A stretch of DNA of 13,729 nt from Candidatus Hydrogenedentota bacterium (GTDB lineage: Bacteria; Hydrogenedentota; Hydrogenedentia; Hydrogenedentales; JAEUWI01): contig JAUIKJ010000029.1 in the NCBI GenBank assembly GCA_030430835.1, positions 1 through 13,729 on the forward strand, in the 5' to 3' direction. The position numbers and the translations under genes were made by a program. Position 1 is the first letter of the stretch. The number at the start of each line of letters is the position of its first letter. Positions 12,156-13,729 of this stretch are shown piece after piece. Under the pieces are notes generated by a model. It saw only the letters and a list, made by a program, of their open reading frames with translations, had not been told where the DNA came from and searched no databases.

Positions 12156-13729
12156 ATGCGACGAGCGGCGGGTATCGCGCTACTTTTTCTGCTTGTGGGC
12201 CCATCCACGGCGGGTGCCTGGGAACTGGACGAGACGGCGGCGGAACCGGCGAACTGGGGCTATCGGCCGGCGGCGGGCGCAACGGCCGCGCAGAATCCCC
12301 CATCCTTTACCTGGCGGCCCATGAAGGATGCGGCGGCCTATAGCCTGCAGGTCGCGCGGGACGCGGCCTTCGAGCAGATTGTCTACGAGGTCAAGGAAAC
12401 GCCCTGGTCGGCGCATTGTCCACCCGAGCCCTTGGCGGCGGGCACCTACTACTGGCGCTATACGGCGTACCAGGTGAGTGGCGCGCGGGCGAACTGGAGC
12501 CAGGCGCGGTCCTTCGATGTGCCGGAAGACGCCCAGATCTACCCGCGCCCGAGCCTGCGCCAGATGCTGGCGAAGCTGCCCGCGGCGCATCCGCGCCTCT
12601 TTTTTCGGCCGGAAGAGATTGGCCACCTGCGCGACCTGGCGGGGGGCGATCTGCAGCGCCATGCGGACAAGGTGATCGCGATCGCGGAGAAGACCTTGTC
12701 GAATCCGCCCGATCTTTCCGAGCCGCCGCTTTATCCGGAGGGTACAGCGCGCAAGGGCGAAGCCTGGAAGAAGATCTGGTGGGGCAATCGGCGGCATGCG
12801 ATTGCGGCGGCAGGCAGCGCGGCCGACCTGGCCTTCGCGTATCAATTGACGGGCGAGGCGAAGTACGGGGAGGAAGCGAAGCGGCGCTTGATGGCGGTGA
12901 TGGCCTGGGACCCGAAGGGTTCGACGCAGTACAACTACAACGACGAAGCGGCGATGCCGCTGCTCTATTGGCCGTCGCGGACCTACACGTGGGTGCACGA
13001 CCTGTTGAGCGACGAAGAGCGTGCGACGGTGCAGGCGGTGATGACGGTGCGTGGGCAGGACTGCTACGACCACCTGCGGAAGCGCCAGCACCTGTGGAAT
13101 CCGTACGCGAGCCATTCCAACCGCGCGTGGCACTGGCTTGCCGAGGTGGCGGTGACCTTCCACAATGAGATCGATGCGGCGCCGGAGTGGCTCGACTATG
13201 CGATGACCATTTTCTATACCTGCTATCCGGTCTGGGGCGGCAGCGATGGTGGCTGGCACGAGGGCACGGCGTATTGGGTAAGCTACCTGGGCCGTTTCAT
13301 GTACTGGGCGTTTATCTCCGAGGCGGCATTGGGCATTGATGCCTTTGCGAAACCCTTTTTCAGCCAAACCGGCTACTACGGGATGTACACCCTGCCGCCG
13401 GGAACGAACACGGGGGCGTGGGGCGATCAAGCGCAGGGTACGACGTCGACGCGTATCGCGTCGTTCATGGGGATGCTGGCGGCAGGCACGGGCAATGGGC
13501 ACTTCCAATGGTACGCGGACACGCAGGGCTTCGACAGTGCAAACGGCTGGTTCGGGTTTATTTTTGCCTCGCGTGCGTCGGGGATTGCGGCGAAGGAACC
13601 GGCCGATCTTCCGGCATCCCGCGTGTTTCAGGACACCGGCCTCGCGGTGATGAACTCGAATCTGATCGACGGGACGCAGAATGTACAGCTGCATTTCAAG
13701 AGCAGTCCCTTCGGCCGGGTGAGCCATGG
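12156..13729 (+). CDS. Heparinase II/III-like polysaccharide lyase, 3' end outside window
   Basis: Open without a stop for 524 codons and cut by the window end. Residues 1-21 form a signal peptide (RR, hydrophobic core, STAGA), so the protein is exported. About 45-128 is an Fn3-like domain (SFTWRPMKDAAAYSLQVA, then GTYYWRYTAY). From about 135 on comes the helical toroid of the heparinase II/III (DUF4962-type) lyases. Likely catalytic or substrate-binding features are ASHSNRAWHW (His320), GGWHEGTAYW (Tyr373) and the final SSPFGRVSH (His524), the start of the family's conserved beta-sandwich motif, which normally continues past this point. These match the His/Tyr/His layout of heparinase II. 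The family cleaves uronic-acid polysaccharides such as heparan or alginate by beta-elimination; the substrate here is unknown. The ATG has a strong purine-rich ribosome site (12143-12152). It is divergent from the hydrolase gene, with a spacer of about 100 bases. Confidence 0.9.
   Translation, partial: MRRAAGIALLFLLVGPSTAGAWELDETAAEPANWGYRPAAGATAAQNPPSFTWRPMKDAAAYSLQVARDAAFEQIVYEVKETPWSAHCPPEPLAAGTYYWRYTAYQVSGARANWSQARSFDVPEDAQIYPRPSLRQMLAKLPAAHPRLFFRPEEIGHLRDLAGGDLQRHADKVIAIAEKTLSNPPDLSEPPLYPEGTARKGEAWKKIWWGNRRHAIAAAGSAADLAFAYQLTGEAKYGEEAKRRLMAVMAWDPKGSTQYNYNDEAAMPLLYWPSRTYTWVHDLLSDEERATVQAVMTVRGQDCYDHLRKRQHLWNPYASHSNRAWHWLAEVAVTFHNEIDAAPEWLDYAMTIFYTCYPVWGGSDGGWHEGTAYWVSYLGRFMYWAFISEAALGIDAFAKPFFSQTGYYGMYTLPPGTNTGAWGDQAQGTTSTRIASFMGMLAAGTGNGHFQWYADTQGFDSANGWFGFIFASRASGIAAKEPADLPASRVFQDTGLAVMNSNLIDGTQNVQLHFKSSPFGRVSH

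Noticed and set aside
12180..13727. A 515-codon minus-strand frame at the right end
   Set aside because: Arg-rich shadow of the heparinase-like lyase gene read on the plus strand.

Overview
The window is GC-rich, densely coded bacterial DNA. It carries seven complete or nearly complete protein genes and an eighth that runs off the right edge. The gene types are a sugar 2-epimerase, a sulfatase-fold lipoprotein, a heparinase II/III-like polysaccharide lyase, a fused B12-dependent acyl-CoA mutase, and a large exported LysM protein. Together with dispersed hairpin repeats in intergenic DNA, they suggest a polysaccharide-degrading member of the Planctomycetota/Verrucomicrobiota/Hydrogenedentota kind. 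That placement rests on gene content and sequence style only; there is no rRNA or other phylogenetic marker here.

Layout, left to right. (1) 49-1284 (+): N-acylglucosamine 2-epimerase family enzyme, whose 3' end runs into a hairpin-rich repeat (1235-1334) that supplies its stop codon. (2) 2100-5363 (-): icmF, single-chain isobutyryl-CoA mutase, followed 16 bases later on the same strand by a small membrane-anchored TPR protein (1457-2083). (3) 5364-5746: a non-coding, divergently flanked spacer holding an inverted pair of 32-base elements whose stems differ by compensatory base changes, plus partial copies. (4) 5747-7825 (+): a lipoprotein of the sulfatase/alkaline phosphatase fold with Thr where sulfatases carry the formylglycine Cys/Ser. 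(5) 12054-7847 (-): a compact three-gene unit, metallo-beta-lactamase-fold hydrolase, then an exported LysM protein (joined by an ATGA overlap), then pfkA 12 bases on. (6) 12156 onward (+): a heparinase II/III-like lyase with an N-terminal Fn3-like domain, divergent from unit 5 and cut by the window end.

How the genes may work together is partly inference. The lyase, the sulfatase-fold lipoprotein and the epimerase are all consistent with handling exported or environmental glycans and amino sugars. pfkA feeds glycolysis, and the hydrolase resembles glyoxalase-II-type enzymes that deal with by-products of glycolytic flux. IcmF interconverts isobutyryl-CoA and n-butyryl-CoA and links branched-chain and straight-chain acyl-CoA metabolism. 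I see no tRNA, rRNA, CRISPR array, insertion sequence, phage gene or recognisable riboswitch. I do not see a convincing new multi-gene system. The most unusual signals are the covarying repeat pair, the Thr-type sulfatase homologue, a 9-base G tract inside the LysM gene, and the repeat that overlaps the epimerase gene end.
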